A DNA stretch of 64,000 bases, taken from positions 25,743-89,742 of the forward strand of contig NZ_OY829947.1 of the NCBI RefSeq assembly GCF_963556105.2. Direction: 5' to 3'. The notes beneath the pieces were generated by a model that was not told the DNA's origin, searched no databases, and was given only the letters and a program-made list of their open reading frames with translations. The position numbers and the translations under genes were made by a program. Source of the DNA: an uncultured Tolumonas sp. GTDB lineage: Bacteria > Pseudomonadota > Gammaproteobacteria > Enterobacterales > Aeromonadaceae. Below, piece by piece: positions 8,487 through 17,295 of the stretch; the first letter of the stretch is position 1; each line of letters begins with the position of its first letter.

Positions 8487-9019
8487 TGCCTGACCAATCC
8501 TTATGTCAGATGGTGATAAATACGGCTCACAATGCCGACACGTCTCGCTTCAGATTAGCATGCCCCCCAAATGACGCCAGCTGAAAATGACATTTTTAAC
8601 CCAACATAATTCTAATATATTGAAGTGACTCTGTTCTATTGCTCAACGACGGGTTCTGATTGTTTATTATTTAGTCATTACATTTATAAAATTAGAATTC
8701 ACTATTTAAGTTCATATTTAAAATATGCATAAAAAATAAATACCACTCATCATTTTGTTTTCTAATTATTATCACATGGATTTTATTGGAACCTTTATTT
8801 TTGTATTTATATCTTTTCTTTGCACTGCATCTAATTCCCTTTGCTTTAAAAAGTTTTGTAATTTTTAACTGATTTCTTATTTATTCGACCTTTGAAATAT
8901 TGGCGGCATTCAGCTGCTGCCGCGACAAATTCTAATAACCGGGAAATAAACCACTCTGGATGTCTGGTGTATTTCCTTTCCATGATAAGTCGTAAGATCT
9001 GTTTCATAGGGAGAACGAT
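8487..9019. other. Gene-free region before ppsA
   Basis: A 533-bp divergent gap, strongly AT-rich from about 8620 to 8880. It must hold the promoters of the GGDEF-hemerythrin gene and of ppsA. I see no convincing operator, RNA gene or small ORF. A short minus-strand frame (8846-9058) overlaps the ppsA start and is judged spurious. Confidence 0.6.
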
Positions 9020-11371
9020 GTGACTAACGTGCTTTGGTATAACCAACTCAACATGCACGATGTTGATCGGGTGGGAGGCAAAAATGCCTCTCTGGGCGAA
9101 ATGATCACGAATCTGGCGTCATTAGGGGTCTCAGTGCCGAATGGCTTTGCCACGACCGCGCAGGCGTTTAATAATTTTCTGGAACAAAGTGGGGTTAACC
9201 AGAACATTTATCAGTTGCTCGATAAAACGGATATCGACGATATCAATGCGCTGGCTGATGCCGGACGACAGATCCGCCAATGGATCATTGATACCCCCTT
9301 CCAACCCGAATTAGAACAGTCGATTCGCGAAGCCTATTTGCAGCTGGCAGATGGTCAGCCAGATGCTTCCTTTGCAGTACGTTCTTCCGCTACGGCAGAG
9401 GATATGCCGGATGCCTCCTTTGCCGGGCAGCAGGAAACCTTCCTTAATGTGCAGGGTATTGATGCGGTCATGATCGCCATCAAACATGTTTTTGCCTCTC
9501 TGTTTAACGATCGGGCCATTTCTTACCGTGTACATCAAGGGTATGACCATCGAGGCGTTGCTCTTTCTGCCGGTGTACAACGTATGGTGCGTTCCGATTT
9601 AGCCGCTGCTGGTGTCATGTTCACGCTGGATACCGAGTCTGGTTTTGATCAGGTGGTGTTTATCACCTCTGCCTATGGGCTGGGCGAAATGGTGGTGCAA
9701 GGGGCAGTCAACCCCGATGAATTTTACGTGCATAAACCAACACTGAATAATCACAAACCGGCGATTGTGCGCCGCACCATTGGTTCAAAAAAGATCCGCA
9801 TGGTGTATGCGGCCAGTAAAGAACACGGCAAACAAGTACAGATTGAAGATGTGCCTGCCGAGCTGAGTCAGCATTTCAGCCTGACGGATGCCGAAGTGGA
9901 ACAATTGGCCAGACAGGCATTATTGATCGAGCAGCACTACGGTCGCCCGATGGATATCGAGTGGGCCAAAGATGGTCACACCAGCAAACTGTATATCGTA
10001 CAGGCTCGGCCAGAAACCGTGCGCTCGAACGAACAGGTGATGGAGCGTTATCAGCTGACTTCGCGCGGCAAAGTGCTGATCGAAGGCCGTGCGATTGGCC
10101 AGCAAATTGGTGCCGGGCCGGTCAAAATCATCCACAACATCAGCGAAATGGATCAGGTATTACCGGGCGATGTGCTGGTTACTGATATGACCGATCCGGA
10201 CTGGGAGCCGATCATGAAACGGGCATCCGCGATTGTCACGAACCGGGGTGGCCGTACCTGTCATGCCGCGATTATTGCGCGCGAACTGGGTATTCCAGCC
10301 GTGGTAGGCTGCGGTAATGCCACAGAGATTTTGCCCGCAGGACAAAACGTGACAGTTTCATGTGCCGAAGGCGACACGGGTTTCGTTTATCAGGATCTGC
10401 AAGATTTCAGCGTGCGTCGTTTGCCGGTGGATGAAATGCCAGCGTTACCGCTAAAAATCATGATGAACGTCGGTAACCCTGATCGCGCCTTTGATTTTGC
10501 CCGTTTACCCAATGATGGTGTGGGTCTGGCGCGACTCGAATTTATCATCAACCGTATGATCGGTGTGCATCCGAAAGCCCTACTCGAATTTGATCAACAG
10601 ACACCTGTGTTACAGCAACAGATCCGCGAGTTGATGCTAGGCCATGATGATCCGGTTGAGTTTTACATCAGCCGTCTGGCAGAAGGCATTTCTACCCTCG
10701 CCGCCGCATTCTGGCCAAAACGCGTGATTGTGCGGCTGTCTGATTTCAAATCGAACGAATATGCCAATTTGCTGGGTGGGGAGCGTTACGAACCGCAGGA
10801 AGAAAACCCGATGCTGGGCTTCCGTGGTGCCGGTCGTTATATCTCATCAACGTTCCATGACTGTTTTACGCTGGAATGTGAAGCAGTGAAACGGGTACGC
10901 AATCGCATGGGGCTAACCAATATCGAACTGATGGTGCCGTTTGTGCGAACGGTGGCGCAGGCAAAAGCCGTGATTTCGCAGTTGGAAACCGAAGGGCTGA
11001 AACGCGGCGAGAATGGTCTGAAAATCATCATGATGTGTGAGATCCCATCGAATGCCTTGCTGGCTGAACAATTCCTGCAACATTTTGATGGCTTCTCTAT
11101 CGGCTCCAATGACATGACACAGTTAACGCTGGGCTTAGATCGTGATTCCGGTTTGGTATCAGAGCTGTTTGATGAGCGTAACGATGCGGTCAAATCCTTG
11201 CTGGCAATGGCAATTGCGGCGGCAAAAAAACAGGGTAAATATGTCGGCATTTGCGGTCAGGGCCCGTCAGATCACGCTGATTTTGCGCTGTGGTTGAAAG
11301 AACAGGGGATCGATAGTTTATCGCTGAACCCGGATACTGTGGTGCAAACCTGGTTGGCATTAGCGGAATAG
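9020..11371 (+). CDS. ppsA: Phosphoenolpyruvate synthase
   Basis: Converts pyruvate, ATP and water to PEP, AMP and phosphate, the entry step of gluconeogenesis from pyruvate or lactate. 783 aa, close to the usual 790. The GTG start at 9020 has GGGAG 8 bases upstream. The N-terminal nucleotide-binding domain shows [20 protein letters not shown]. The swivelling phosphohistidine domain carries [19 protein letters not shown] with the catalytic histidine at residue 415. The C-terminal TIM barrel ends in [17 protein letters not shown] with the active-site cysteine at 745. The threonine regulated by PpsR is in the same GGRTCHA motif, two residues before the histidine. Its regulatory kinase gene ppsR is convergent just downstream. 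Confidence 0.97.
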   Translation: MTNVLWYNQLNMHDVDRVGGKNASLGEMITNLASLGVSVPNGFATTAQAFNNFLEQSGVNQNIYQLLDKTDIDDINALADAGRQIRQWIIDTPFQPELEQSIREAYLQLADGQPDASFAVRSSATAEDMPDASFAGQQETFLNVQGIDAVMIAIKHVFASLFNDRAISYRVHQGYDHRGVALSAGVQRMVRSDLAAAGVMFTLDTESGFDQVVFITSAYGLGEMVVQGAVNPDEFYVHKPTLNNHKPAIVRRTIGSKKIRMVYAASKEHGKQVQIEDVPAELSQHFSLTDAEVEQLARQALLIEQHYGRPMDIEWAKDGHTSKLYIVQARPETVRSNEQVMERYQLTSRGKVLIEGRAIGQQIGAGPVKIIHNISEMDQVLPGDVLVTDMTDPDWEPIMKRASAIVTNRGGRTCHAAIIARELGIPAVVGCGNATEILPAGQNVTVSCAEGDTGFVYQDLQDFSVRRLPVDEMPALPLKIMMNVGNPDRAFDFARLPNDGVGLARLEFIINRMIGVHPKALLEFDQQTPVLQQQIRELMLGHDDPVEFYISRLAEGISTLAAAFWPKRVIVRLSDFKSNEYANLLGGERYEPQEENPMLGFRGAGRYISSTFHDCFTLECEAVKRVRNRMGLTNIELMVPFVRTVAQAKAVISQLETEGLKRGENGLKIIMMCEIPSNALLAEQFLQHFDGFSIGSNDMTQLTLGLDRDSGLVSELFDERNDAVKSLLAMAIAAAKKQGKYVGICGQGPSDHADFALWLKEQGIDSLSLNPDTVVQTWLALAE

Positions 11372-11385
11372 CACGTCGTCAGTTT

Positions 11386-11421
11386 GCCACCACATTACCT
11401 CTATGATGTGGTGGCTTTTTT
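11386..11421 (+). terminator. Rho-independent terminator of ppsA
   Basis: GCCACCACAT (11386-11395) pairs with ATGTGGTGGC (11406-11415) and is followed by six T. It begins 14 bases after the ppsA stop and abuts the stop codon of the convergent ppsR. Confidence 0.88.
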
Positions 11422-12241
11422 ATTTCTGCCGCTGCAGATGCATGATTTCCATCAGTTTAGCCGTGATCTCTTCCACCGAATAATTCGTGGTGTTGAGATA
11501 AGGGATCTGATGTTTACGATAGAGCGCTTCCACTTCAGCCAACTCCATTCGGCATTGTCGCAACGATGCATAACGACTGTTTTCACGCCGCTCCTGCCGG
11601 ATCGCCGATAACCGCTCTGGGTCTATCGTTAAACCAAAAATCCGGTTTTTATACGGTAACAACGCCGACGGTAGTTGCAAGTGATCCATATCATCGGCAA
11701 TAAACGGGTAATTCACCGCATATACACCAAATTGCAGCGCCAGATAAAGGCTGGTTGGCGTTTTTCCGGTGCGGGATACACCTAATAAGATCACCTGTGC
11801 TAATTCCAGATTGCGCAGGGAAATGCCATCGTCATGCGCCAGCGTATAATCTATCGCAGCAATACGGGCGTCATATTTCAGCATGTTGTTTTCGGTCAGC
11901 CCGTAAGGTCGGCGCTGCGATGACGCAATGGGCTCGATACCCAACTCCTGCTGTAACGGTGCAATCAATGACTGCACCACATCCTGACAAAAACCGTGAC
12001 TAGCCAAAATGATCTCTCGCACCGGTTCCGAGACAATCGAGAAAAATACCAGCGGTTTGCTACCTGATTGTAGATACATGTCGTTAATTTTTTGACAGAC
12101 CTCAGTGGCTTTACTGACGTTATCAACAAAAGGAATGGTGTAAAAATCAGGCTCTAGCGGAAATTGCGACAACACCGCATGCCCTAACACTTCGGCGGTA
12201 ATGGCAGTGCCATCAGAGATATAAAATACTGAGCGTTTCAT
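11420..12241 (-). CDS. ppsR: PEP synthase regulatory protein (bifunctional kinase/pyrophosphorylase)
   Basis: DUF299 family protein, 273 aa. It inactivates PEP synthase by ADP-dependent phosphorylation of a threonine and reactivates it by phosphate-dependent removal. The ATG at 12241 gives the family N-terminus [17 protein letters not shown]; the frame extends upstream but without support. A P-loop reading [11 protein letters not shown] lies near residue 153. ppsA and ppsR face each other with their stop codons 49 bp apart. In E. coli they are neighbours too but, as I recall, divergent. The pairing makes the functional assignment strong. Confidence 0.93.
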   Translation of the reverse strand: MKRSVFYISDGTAITAEVLGHAVLSQFPLEPDFYTIPFVDNVSKATEVCQKINDMYLQSGSKPLVFFSIVSEPVREIILASHGFCQDVVQSLIAPLQQELGIEPIASSQRRPYGLTENNMLKYDARIAAIDYTLAHDDGISLRNLELAQVILLGVSRTGKTPTSLYLALQFGVYAVNYPFIADDMDHLQLPSALLPYKNRIFGLTIDPERLSAIRQERRENSRYASLRQCRMELAEVEALYRKHQIPYLNTTNYSVEEITAKLMEIMHLQRQK

Positions 12242-12328
12242 ATATACCCCATGCTCATAATTACGATGCAATGGGATATAACATGAAAAATAATCACGCG
12301 TATGAAAACAATAATTCCAATATTAAGA

Positions 12329-12353
12329 AGCCATCATTTCTGATGGCTTTTTT
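12329..12353. terminator. Terminator hairpin between asmA and ppsR
   Basis: AGCCATCA / TGATGGCT with a TTTC loop, followed by a T-run on the plus strand and preceded by the matching A-run. On the minus strand, the direction of asmA transcription, the tail reads CTTCTTAATATT, weaker but still U-rich. It probably ends asmA. Confidence 0.6.
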
Positions 12354-12378
12354 CTCGCGTTAATCAAACAGGTCAGCC

Positions 12379-14586
12379 TCAGAATAATTTCTTCAGCCCC
12401 TTTGATAAGGCATCACCGGCTTTTTGTTCCAGTTTTTGCTGCACCTTCTGTTTTTTCTCTTCCAGTTTGGCACCAGCGTTTTCTTTTAATGCCGCGGTCA
12501 AATCAAGAGAATATTTAGGTGCAGAGGTAGGGCCTTTAATACGGATAGGAATGGTGACTCCGTGTAATTTATCTCGGTCAGCACCTTCCTGCCCTTTACT
12601 GGTATTGACCAATGCCGCTTTCAGCAGATAGTTAATGTCATCTGCTTTTAGATTCACATCCCCTTCGCCACTTACTCGCAATAACGGTGATTTCATTATT
12701 AAGTCTTTATTCGTAGCAACACCTTGGTTGAATAAAATTGATGCCGTTAACTCAGTGAAATCAGTTTTTTCCACATTACTGGTCGCAACAGCTTGTTCCC
12801 CGCCTTTCAAACCAGACAAGGCCGCTTTAGCATCACGAATAGTTTTGGCGACGTTGATTCCACGCCATGCGCCATCTGTAACACGGGTGTTTAAGTTACC
12901 GGTGAGGCTATTTTTTAATGCGCTGGTATCCCCCCCCTGCATCGCCAAACTGCCAGCCACTGTTGCCCTGCCCTCTATTTTTTCAAAACCAGCAAACTGT
13001 TTCAGTAAGGCATAAATATCAACACCCGCAATGTTGGGTTTCACGCTAATGCGTGGGCTAGAAGTCGTCGTTGCTGAACCGCTCGCAGCGATATCGCCAC
13101 CAAACGCTTTCAAACTTAATGCAGGGATTGAAAGCAAACCGTTTTTGATGTTGAACAGCAATGACAGATCTTTGGCATCGAGGGCAGCATACTTCAGTTG
13201 CCCTAGATTAACCTGACCATCCATATTCAGTGCATTTAACCCTGAAAGATCGATTTTTGCTGGTGGTGTTTTATTGCCTGCACTCTGCTCTGTATTCTCT
13301 TTCGCGGTTGAATTTGCAGATTTAGATGCGGTCATATAACGATTCAGATCTAACGACTGGGCTTTCAGATCAAATCGAATAGCGGGATTACTGAACCCTT
13401 TTACATCGGCATTAAGCGCTAGCGGATTCTGATCGAGCGAACCGGCCAATGCCGTGTTGATATGCTGTGCCTTCACTTCGGCAGCAAGTTTGCCGGTAAG
13501 ATCTACCGGCAAGGCTTTCATATCACCATTGGTAACATCACCCTTAATAATCAACTGCGGCAAACTCAAAGCTTGTGCTGCTAATTTGAAAGCTAAAGGG
13601 CCACTAACCGCCAATTTTACTGCTTGTGTATCCTGGGTGGCGTTCAAATCAAATTTAACCGTTTTGGCATTAACTTGCTGGTTATCACCAGACAAACCTT
13701 CCAATTTGAAATTGCTATCAATTTTTCGGGTTGCACCGTTTAATGAAGCTGAAAAACTAATGGTATCCGCACTGGTATTTTTATCGGTTACATTTAATTT
13801 AGGTGCCGTCAGCGTCAGTTTGAATGTCTCTTTACCCAGTTTGCCATCCAGTACGTTATACAAGCCATCCAATAGTAATTGCCCTGTTTTCTTATCAAAG
13901 TTCACCCGATCTAATTTGGTGTTCACTTGCAGATCTAAGACTGGTGCAGTGCTTTGTAAGCGAGAGCTGAAATCAATATGTCCGGCACTTTGCGCCGTGA
14001 TGGTGTCACCAAACAAAGACAGGTCGCTTAACATCACTTGCTGACCAGATTGCTGATCAAGATACTTAAAACTGCTATTGGCGATATTGAATTGTGCAAG
14101 ATGAAAATCAGAACCTGAAGATGTGGTATTCGTTGCCTGGTTTGCTCCCGTGACATCAGGGAGAGCTTTATTACCCGCTGGTTTGTTCGTGTCAGCCAGA
14201 TCAGCAAAATTAAATTGCCCGGTTTTATCCTTGATCAGATTGATCGTGGCACCTTGAATATCCACTTCATTGATAATGAATTTTTTCGATAACAATGGCC
14301 AAAACTGCATTGTCACGCGTGCATTTGAGACATGAGCAAACAGTGCGTCGGCGTTACGTTCTGATAAATTGACATCAGATAAAGCAAGGCCTGGTTTGGG
14401 AAATAGCGACAAACTGATGGGACCATTGAATTTTAATGTACGCTGTTTTTCAGCCTTCACCCATGCTTCTAATCTTGGTTTCAGGGAATTAGCATCGAAA
14501 GTAGCTGTGATATAAAACACTGAGCCCGCAAGTAAAACGACAACACTACCAGCGGAATAAAGCGAGTATTTGGTGATTTTGTTCAT
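12379..14586 (-). CDS. asmA: AsmA family protein
   Basis: Large envelope protein of the AsmA group, 735 aa (E. coli AsmA is 617). This family is linked to outer-membrane assembly and, in its larger members, to phospholipid transfer between membranes. One N-terminal membrane anchor (about residues 7-28) is followed by a periplasmic body rich in beta-strand repeats. The conserved start SLKPRLEAWVKAEKQRTLKF leads to ISLSLFPKPGLALSDVNLSE, and the conserved C-terminal part includes GVDIYALLKQFAGFEKIEGR and NLNTRVTDGAWRGINV. The last 40 residues are a lysine/glutamine-rich helix. A run of eight C on the plus strand (12930-12937) falls inside the gene without breaking the frame. Monocistronic by layout. 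Confidence 0.9.
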   Translation of the reverse strand: MNKITKYSLYSAGSVVVLLAGSVFYITATFDANSLKPRLEAWVKAEKQRTLKFNGPISLSLFPKPGLALSDVNLSERNADALFAHVSNARVTMQFWPLLSKKFIINEVDIQGATINLIKDKTGQFNFADLADTNKPAGNKALPDVTGANQATNTTSSGSDFHLAQFNIANSSFKYLDQQSGQQVMLSDLSLFGDTITAQSAGHIDFSSRLQSTAPVLDLQVNTKLDRVNFDKKTGQLLLDGLYNVLDGKLGKETFKLTLTAPKLNVTDKNTSADTISFSASLNGATRKIDSNFKLEGLSGDNQQVNAKTVKFDLNATQDTQAVKLAVSGPLAFKLAAQALSLPQLIIKGDVTNGDMKALPVDLTGKLAAEVKAQHINTALAGSLDQNPLALNADVKGFSNPAIRFDLKAQSLDLNRYMTASKSANSTAKENTEQSAGNKTPPAKIDLSGLNALNMDGQVNLGQLKYAALDAKDLSLLFNIKNGLLSIPALSLKAFGGDIAASGSATTTSSPRISVKPNIAGVDIYALLKQFAGFEKIEGRATVAGSLAMQGGDTSALKNSLTGNLNTRVTDGAWRGINVAKTIRDAKAALSGLKGGEQAVATSNVEKTDFTELTASILFNQGVATNKDLIMKSPLLRVSGEGDVNLKADDINYLLKAALVNTSKGQEGADRDKLHGVTIPIRIKGPTSAPKYSLDLTAALKENAGAKLEEKKQKVQQKLEQKAGDALSKGLKKLF

Positions 14587-14807
14587 ATGTCTGAATCCCG
14601 TATTACGACAATCTAAGCGAAAGATATTTGTGTGAATACTGAGCGATCATATTTACTGTACGCGCATTTCAGTAGAAATGCAGAGGGGGTGCTAAATGAG
14701 TTACTAACTTAAAGTATTGGATTACAAAATATAAAAAGCCAGCAGGAATAGATAAATGATCAGATCCAATCTCATTCACTCTCTGCCAGCCGTGGAATCC
14801 TGAAGAA

Positions 14808-15353
14808 CTACGCCCACTCCTTCCGAATACTGGGGGTAATGCTTAAGTTCACATCGCCGGAATTAATAAAAACCTGCCCTTCACTGATAGTCACTTGCCA
14901 TTGCATATTGCGCTCAGCCAGATCCACCAGCGGGGCTAACTCTTCTTCTGAAAAATCAACAATGCGCAAATTATCCTGACGATTGAGTAAAGCTTGGTTT
15001 TGCTGCCACCACAGATCAACCGCTCGGCCGGCATAAGTATAAAGCGTCACCTGCTCTGAGCGATTACAGCCTTTTTTCAAGCGTCGTTCGTCGGGTAAAC
15101 CGACTTCTATCCAATGCTCGATACCACCGTGTAAGTTTTTCAACCACAGTTCCGGCTCATCATCGGCGCACAAGCCTTTGGTAAAAGCCAAATCATCATG
15201 AGCATTCAGCGCCCATGCCAGCAGACGGACAATAAGACGTAGATCCGTTTCGGAAGGATGACGCGCAAGAGTCAGGTTGGCATCGAGATAAACACCGCGA
15301 TCGAGATCGGCAATATTCAGCATTGCCTTAAAAATAGTGGCTTTAAGTGCCAT
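14808..15353 (-). CDS. yaeQ: YaeQ family protein
   Basis: Conserved cytoplasmic protein, 181 aa, matching E. coli YaeQ along its whole length (MALKATIFKAMLNIADLDRG, TLARHPSETDLRLIVRLLAW, GLCADDEPELWLKNLHGGI, VGLPDERRLKKGC). The fold is of the PD-(D/E)XK nuclease type in known structures, but its cellular role is unsettled; a role in RfaH-independent transcription has been suggested. AAGG lies upstream of the ATG. It lies 33 bp downstream of the GGDEF gene on the same strand and may be co-transcribed with it. Confidence 0.93.
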   Translation of the reverse strand: MALKATIFKAMLNIADLDRGVYLDANLTLARHPSETDLRLIVRLLAWALNAHDDLAFTKGLCADDEPELWLKNLHGGIEHWIEVGLPDERRLKKGCNRSEQVTLYTYAGRAVDLWWQQNQALLNRQDNLRIVDFSEEELAPLVDLAERNMQWQVTISEGQVFINSGDVNLSITPSIRKEWA

Positions 15354-15386
15354 CAGAAACCTTAGATAAACAGACAGACCGGTAGT

Positions 15387-17024
15387 TTAAAATACCTGCG
15401 CCTGATTGCGACCGTTTTCTTTTGCGCGATACATCGCGAGATCGGCATTTTTAGTTAATGTCAGTTCATCCGTGCCATGTTCAGGGTAAAGAGCAATACC
15501 AATACTGCAGGAAATATTTAATTCCAACCCAGCCAACAGAAATGGCTGATTCAACGCATGACGAATTTTCTCTGCAATCAGGAATGCACTTTGTTGATCA
15601 GACACATCAGGCAGCAGGATCACAAATTCATCACCACCGATCCGGCAAACCGTATCCGATGCCCGCATACACTGCTGCATTCGTTTGGCCGCCTCTTTTA
15701 ACAACAAATCACCGATGTCATGCCCAAAACTATCGTTCACGGGTTTGAATTTATCCAAATCAAGAAACATTAAAGCCAGTTTTTTGTTGTAACGGTTACT
15801 CAGCCGCATTGCTTGCTTCAGTCGATCGGAAAACAACACGCGGTTTGGCAATTCCGTCAACACATCATAATGCGCTAACCAACGATGACGTTCTTCGCTC
15901 AGTCGTAACGCTTCAGCTGCCTGGAAACGCTCTATGGCTATCGCCGCCAGATTCGCTGATTCCTCAATTAATCGAATATCCTCTGCTTTCGGGATGTGTT
16001 GTTCATGATGATATATAGCAAATGTACCCAACACTTTATTTTTGGAACCATAAATTGGCTCCGACCAACACGCCCCTAATCGGGCACTTTCAGCCAATTT
16101 GGTATAAGCAGCCCAATACGGATGAGTCGCAATATCTGCAACAATAACCCGTTTACCGGTAAAAGCTGCAGTGCCACATGAACCAACGCCAATCCCGATT
16201 TCTGTGCCATTAATCGCCTCATTGTAAAATTCGGGGAGACTCGGTGCTGCGCCATACAACAGGTGTTTCTCTTCTTTGTCTAACAACAAAACCGAACACA
16301 TCATATTGGGGTATTCCGCTTCAACGCCCCGCACAATCGCCAGTAATATTGTTTTTAGCGGTGCACCTTTGGATAACAATTCCAGCACCTGATTGTGAGA
16401 ATGTTCGTGTAACTCGCGCCGTTTCCGTTCGGTAATATCCAGCTTCACAGCGACATATTGTGTGATTTGACCTGCTTTGTTATAGACCGGCGAGATATAA
16501 GCCTGCTCCCAATAAATCTCACCATTTTTACGACGATTGATAAATTCACCCGACCACGAAACGCCTTTAGAGAGTGCGCCCCACATGGCTTGATACACGG
16601 CAGGGCTGGTTAAACCAGAGCTGAGTATGCGCGGGTTTTGCCCGATAACTTCAGTCGGCGAATAACCCGTCACTTCCGTGAATTGCGGATTAACATAACG
16701 AATATAGGCATCAACACCGGCAATAACGACGGAAACCGGGCTCTGCTCAATTGCGGTATACAAGGTCCGCAACCGATCTTCATGCTGTTGGCTTTTAGCC
16801 AACTCGGCCTTTAATTTTCTATTTTGATGGAAAACATAACCTGCAAGGGTAATAGCAATAACCAATATCCCAGAAATGATTTCAGTTAATACATAAGCCC
16901 AGTCATAAAAGTTGGACGATGTCTGCTCTGGGAATTCAGCAGTGTTGGCGACAGCTATTTCACTGAAAAAAATCAGTAATGTGGAAATGGAAATCAGGCA
17001 TAGCAAACGAATAATGCTCTTCAT
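15387..17024 (-). CDS. PAS-GAF-GGDEF diguanylate cyclase, membrane anchored
   Basis: Predicted c-di-GMP synthase, 545 aa. A signal-like segment (1-26) and a second hydrophobic helix (about 44-66) anchor it. A PAS domain (about 85-200) ends in the PAC-type tail YVAVKLDITERK. A GAF domain (about 205-365, with VGSCGTAAFTGKRVIVADI and GACWSEPIYG) is next. The C-terminal GGDEF domain has the active-site motif at 463-467 and the RxxD inhibitory site (RASD) five residues before it, so product inhibition is likely. The conserved YDVLTELPNR and DLDKFKPVNDSFGHDIGD are intact. GAAGG precedes the ATG. The GAF domain with its SCGTAAF pattern resembles those of bacterial redox or phytochrome-like sensors. 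Ligand unknown. Confidence 0.92.
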   Translation of the reverse strand: MKSIIRLLCLISISTLLIFFSEIAVANTAEFPEQTSSNFYDWAYVLTEIISGILVIAITLAGYVFHQNRKLKAELAKSQQHEDRLRTLYTAIEQSPVSVVIAGVDAYIRYVNPQFTEVTGYSPTEVIGQNPRILSSGLTSPAVYQAMWGALSKGVSWSGEFINRRKNGEIYWEQAYISPVYNKAGQITQYVAVKLDITERKRRELHEHSHNQVLELLSKGAPLKTILLAIVRGVEAEYPNMMCSVLLLDKEEKHLLYGAAPSLPEFYNEAINGTEIGIGVGSCGTAAFTGKRVIVADIATHPYWAAYTKLAESARLGACWSEPIYGSKNKVLGTFAIYHHEQHIPKAEDIRLIEESANLAAIAIERFQAAEALRLSEERHRWLAHYDVLTELPNRVLFSDRLKQAMRLSNRYNKKLALMFLDLDKFKPVNDSFGHDIGDLLLKEAAKRMQQCMRASDTVCRIGGDEFVILLPDVSDQQSAFLIAEKIRHALNQPFLLAGLELNISCSIGIALYPEHGTDELTLTKNADLAMYRAKENGRNQAQVF

Positions 17025-17171
17025 AAGCAGCCTTCTTATTACGTTAGGTTAGCGTCACCGAAAAAATCCAGCAGCCCTTATTTCAAGTTTAACCGATAAA
17101 CCTGATTCATGTTTTTAGCCTGCCAAAATTTCAAAGCTACGGCACATTTCCACGTAAAAACACGAATTCAA

Positions 17172-17185
17172 TGTAAACGATTCCA
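17172..17185. promoter_or_regulatory. GalR operator upstream of the alpha-galactosidase
   Basis: TGTAAACGATTCCA matches the GalR consensus TGTAANCGNTTACA and, from memory, is the same 14-base core as the external gal operator of E. coli. It lies 111 bp upstream of the alpha-galactosidase start. Two related sites lie at 26086 and 27621. A GalR-like repressor is encoded at 26401-27408. Confidence 0.75.
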
Positions 17186-17194
17186 TAATCATAT

Positions 17195-17210
17195 TGCGAT
17201 CACAGTCACC
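17195..17210. promoter_or_regulatory. Possible CRP site next to the gal operator
   Basis: TGCGA-TCACAG-TCACC matches the CRP consensus at 8 of 10 positions and lies 10 bp from the GalR operator. A CRP site beside a GalR operator resembles the E. coli gal promoter region. Confidence 0.4.
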
Positions 17211-17295
17211 AAAATCATGACGACTTATAATTCTCACCACAAAATAAAATATCACTATATCTATCAATAACTTGTTGTCTGGACGGACTATTCCA

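Noticed and set aside
8580-8600. Cra-like word GCTGAAAATGACATTTT before ppsA
   Set aside because: It is more than 400 bp upstream and lacks the central C of the consensus.
8846-9058. 70-codon minus-strand frame at the ppsA start
   Set aside because: It overlaps the ppsA 5' end and an AT-rich gap, has no recognisable domain, and lacks a convincing start.
12930-12937. Run of eight C in asmA as a phase-variable tract
   Set aside because: The frame is intact through it and no alternative state is visible. It is mentioned only as a comparison for the mdlB tract.
13454-14044. 196-codon plus-strand frame inside asmA
   Set aside because: It is antisense to a well-conserved asmA and has the cysteine/serine-rich composition typical of a shadow frame.
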